Shown here piece after piece: positions 61,101-64,000 of a DNA stretch of 64,000 nt. Source of the stretch: Nemophila menziesii (taxonomy: Eukaryota > Streptophyta > Magnoliopsida > Boraginales > Hydrophyllaceae). A program made the translations under genes and the position numbers. Below the pieces are notes generated by a model. That model searched no databases. It was not told the origin of the DNA and saw only the letters and a program-made list of their open reading frames with translations. Where the stretch lies: the NCBI GenBank assembly GCA_029959085.1, contig JARWIR010000047.1, positions 4,712,001 to 4,776,000 of the forward strand, given 5' to 3'. Every line of letters starts with the position of its first letter. Position 1 is the stretch's first letter.

Positions 61101-61890
61101 AAAGGCATGTTTTTTTATCATTCTCAGTTCCTCTCCTCACCTACTTTTGAAATCATCTCTAGAACAAAAAGGAAAACCATATAGCCTCTTAGTCTCATTG
61201 CTAATCGATATGACTAGAACCAAGAATGCAAATCGATCAAGTTCTCCAGTACCATCAATGTCTGACTTGAGTGTAGAGTTTCATGGCTATTACAACAACG
61301 AGCAAAAGGAACCATACAATGATGATGGTATCCTTATGTGAACTTGGAGTTACAAAAATTAGATAGGTTTTCAAGGCATACGATCCTTTACTCAAGCGTC
61401 ATGTTTTTAGAGCGCATTTATGAAATTCATAATTTATATCCCTTCTTAATCATCAAGGGTTTGTAAACTTCCTAGATATTGAAGGTTCCACTACGAGTGT
61501 CTAATCCAAGAATTTTATTGAAACCTTTAGTAAAGTCCTTGTAGTCGTCGTCTTTAAGTCTTAAAGTAAAAGCGGGGTGGATATTAACTCTAGCCAGCTT
61601 GTTAGTCATCATTCCGAGGGATAGGCGGTAATATAGTTTATTTATATGATATTTACCTACTCTTTTGCATTAAGACAAAGTAGCTCATTCGTAGCCCGTT
61701 GTCTTCATATCTCATATGTAATACACCCATCACAAGACTATTCATGTGCATTATGGATTAAGTCTAGGTTGTATTTTTCAAGATGTCAATGTATCCAGAA
61801 TTTTTTATGTCATTCAATAACTAGTCGAATTATGACTACTTTTTTACAGTTTAATTATTTTTTAAATAGATTAAATCCAACACAATGATG
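61101..61890 (+). pseudogene. Retroelement-like coding relic
   Basis: A TATA-like ATATAAAAG (61096-61104) and a CT-rich leader precede a short frame starting MTRTKNANRSSSPVPSMSDL (from 61210). Farther on, stop-ridden frames read HYECLIQEFY, a stop and NL, then KSGVDINSSQLVSHHSEG. This recalls the (P)-LVREFYANL ... V-G--V-F segment of the plant transposon protein domain found in many gypsy-related elements. Assignment is tentative. Confidence 0.3.
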
Positions 61891-62523
61891 GAACAGTTTA
61901 TGGTGCATCTTTTTGATAGAACTGTGAGTTGCATCAAATAAACCACTTTATTATATGTAATGCAGCAAATCTGTACTAGGGATCAAAATTGCAAAGTTAA
62001 ATATATTTTTTTATAAATGTAGCTATTTTCGGTAAAAGGACAAATGGTGCAATTAATAAAATTGTGATTATGGTGGCGCGCAAAGGTTTGGTGCACCACT
62101 ATATATGAAATAGCCGAATATATAACTGTGTTTCAAAAAATTTAAAAGAAACTCATTGTATACACTGAAATTGCAAATCTTTCCCTCATCAACAGGGACT
62201 AATGGTGCAACAGTTTATTATAAATAATAGTTATATTTTATATATATTGAATTGCATAACTAATAGACCAAATATGCTATTTATGAATCATAATTATGTA
62301 TATATGGTAGATCAAGGATTTGATCTACCACACAAAATTAATTACGGTCTTAGATTAATAGACCAAAATTATTCTTTCTTTTGGACTTAGATTAATTTCT
62401 CAGGATTTGAGAGCATGCACCAAACATTTACGGTCTAAAAAATAAAAAATCAAAGAAAAGCGTAAAACAAAAAATATTAGCTAACTCTACTAAAGGATTA
62501 AACACAGGGGTCACACACTTTAA
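61891..62523. other. Internal retroelement or intergenic DNA, nothing assigned
   Basis: It contains short repeats of a GGTGCAAC/GGTGCACC type and a 62-codon frame (62202-62390) without recognisable content. Confidence 0.35.
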
Positions 62524-62541
62524 TCCCTGGCAACGGCACCA
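62524..62541 (-). other. Primer-binding site, tRNA-Asp type
   Basis: On the plus strand CCCTGGCAACGGCACCA matches the 3' end of plant tRNA-Asp (CCCCGGCAACGGCGCCA) with two changes. On the minus strand it reads TGGTGCCGTTGCCAGGG, the primer site of many plant gypsy-type elements. Confidence 0.55.
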
Positions 62542-62544
62542 AAA

Positions 62545-64000
62545 AATTAACTGCTCCTAGAGTGTGATATAAATCAATACTAAAGGAGAGAAACGACTAC
62601 CGCAGGTGTAGGGGTCGTCCAAGTAATAGTTAGTAAAAATGGTTTAATCGTCTCCACAGGGAGTGCTATGTAAAATAGGCGTGTTTAGCAGATTGATAGA
62701 ATTAATTGCAGTATAAAATAAAATAAAAGATAAAGATATGTTTGTTTGGTTTTTAGATAAAGAAATACTAGACAAAAGAAAATAAATTAACTAAAGGATT
62801 AACTTAAAGCAAATTAAAATAAAGACTGGTAAAGACTAATGAAGTAGATGCAAATATGAGAGACGTACTTGAGTCTCGCTAGGGATCCATCTAAGATCAT
62901 ATATTTCATATTAAACAAGTTGATAGTTCTATACTAGTTGCGGCTCTGATATCCTCCTAACTCCCGCCAAGGTAGAATTAGGAGGCAATCTTATGGTATT
63001 ACAGACCCGGTAAGGACAACTAACAAGTACTTTCAGATGAATTAAGTGATAACCCATTGGCTGCTTGGTTAGTCAAGCCTGTCAGGATCAATAACGAACA
63101 CCACACGTTTATTAATTAGTTATGTAATTAAACCCCCGTTCTCTTTGAAATTATCACCATCACTAGTAAATAGCCTAAAAACAATAACCTAATTCTAATC
63201 CCTGGGTAAATTAAAATCATTAAGTAAGCATGAACCATTAAACAATATGAAATACAACTTGAATTAAATTAATCAATCCCAAATTCAAAAAACATTAAAT
63301 TAAAGAAACTAAGGCTTAATTCATTACCCGATACTCAAGTATTAAATATTTATCTCATATTTAAACAAAGAAAAATTAAGAAATTAATTTTACACATGAT
63401 TCCTAAAAACAAAAAAAAATAAGATTTCTAATTAGAGGAATGAAAATAACTATTGTTGAAGAAAAATAGATTCTCCAACTCTTACTCTAGCTTCTGCCTC
63501 TTCCTCTCTTCATAAAATTGAAATAAAATAAAGAGTACTGCTTTTTTAAGATTAGGAATTGTTATATAGGTCTTAAAAACGGATTGAGTCCTTGCTTAAA
63601 TTAAATAAATGATTAAGGACCAAGTACATTTTTTTATTTCTGCAACTGCTGACCACACTTTAGTAAAAAAGTTGTAACATTCGCACGGTAGGTCTAAATC
63701 ACCTGATTCCACATCTCAAATTTCTCTAACTCAGAGTTTCACCATTTTCATTTGAACCAAAAGGTTTGAATCTACAGTGTTCATCCTCTGGGGGACCTAT
63801 AAGTAACGACTTCCAATTTTGCATGCTCCTCCTCCCTCCCTTGAGTGGTATCTTTCACTCTTTTGACACTTCCTTTTCCTCTTGGACAGTAAACTCCACC
63901 TCATCTTTTCGTCGTAATGTATCCTAGCGTCTATGTACCTAATAAACTCACACTAAACAAGTAAATTAACTCACAAAATCTTTTAAAGTAACAATAGTAC
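62545..64000 (-). mobile_element. LTR of a Ty3-gypsy-type element (minus strand, runs off the window)
   Basis: It adjoins the tRNA-Asp primer site. The plus-strand stretch GTGTGATA ... ACTACCGCAGGTGTAGGGGT, then CGTCTCCACAGGGAGTGC is a pattern I know from the LTR ends of plant gypsy or LARD elements (ACCGCAAGTGCACGG ... CCACAGGGA). No open frame is seen to the right edge, as expected for an LTR. The far end is not in the window. Confidence 0.45.

Noticed and set aside
1..64000. tRNA, rRNA or other structural RNA genes
   Set aside because: None was seen on reading both strands; the tRNA-Asp match at 62524 covers only the 3' end and is a primer site.

Overview
This window is nuclear plant DNA, most likely from a eudicot. 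It is strongly AT-rich, has GT-AG introns, carries relics of Ty1-copia, Ty3-gypsy and LINE retroelements, and contains pieces of plant gene families: a DEK-C/CHZ-type chromatin protein (Arabidopsis At4g08310-like, recognised by motif from memory), a plant methyl-CpG-binding domain (MBD) protein, and perhaps an RPM1-interacting-protein-13-like gene. I see no complete, clearly functional gene. The window is a nest of segmental duplications, captured gene pieces and mobile elements. The species cannot be named from sequence alone.

Layout. (1) A basal cassette of about 5 kb is repeated in direct orientation: P (about 1.7 kb, promoter/5'-exon-like, with a MITE-like hairpin), D (DEK-C/CHZ-like gene without its exon 1) and T (about 1.3 kb, with a minus-strand coding relic). 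Copies lie at 1-5135 (P-D-T), 11725-15158 (D-T), 15159-18557 (P-D), 18558-20225 (truncated P plus D exons 2-4) and 44218-48021 (T, then P and D exons 7-9). (2) Unrelated, gene-poor DNA fills 5362-11724, with a 123-residue open frame and a RIN13-like relic. (3) 19371-42817 is a tandem array of five units of 4.66-4.74 kb. Each unit is a D fragment (exons 2-4), a B segment of about 1.37 kb, and a palindrome of about 2.4 kb whose two arms each carry the promoter region and two exons of an MBD gene, pointing toward the palindrome centre. After the last unit the sequence continues into an inverted B segment (42818-44217). So 39025-44171 is one complete foldback element of about 5.1 kb with arms of about 2.5 kb, and it looks like the parent of the array. 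(4) 48022-54160 holds decayed LTR retroelements, including a copia gag with a nested insertion. (5) 54165-57245 holds a 1.5-kb terminal-inverted-repeat element, and a second copy of its flanks without the element lies 3 kb away. A LINE RNase H relic lies between them. (6) 58384-60679 is the fullest D copy, with all nine exons but several frameshifts. (7) The right edge holds retroelement fragments and an LTR with a tRNA-Asp-like primer site on the minus strand.

The most interesting system is the MBD palindrome array. In each unit the captured MBD promoter regions (TGGGCC motifs and a telo-box-like AACCCTA) face each other across a short loop, so read-through from either side would give a self-complementary RNA. 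This makes the locus a candidate natural hairpin/small-RNA source directed at an MBD gene, a reader of DNA methylation. That function is inference; the palindromes, exons, shared junction and array structure are read directly from the sequence.
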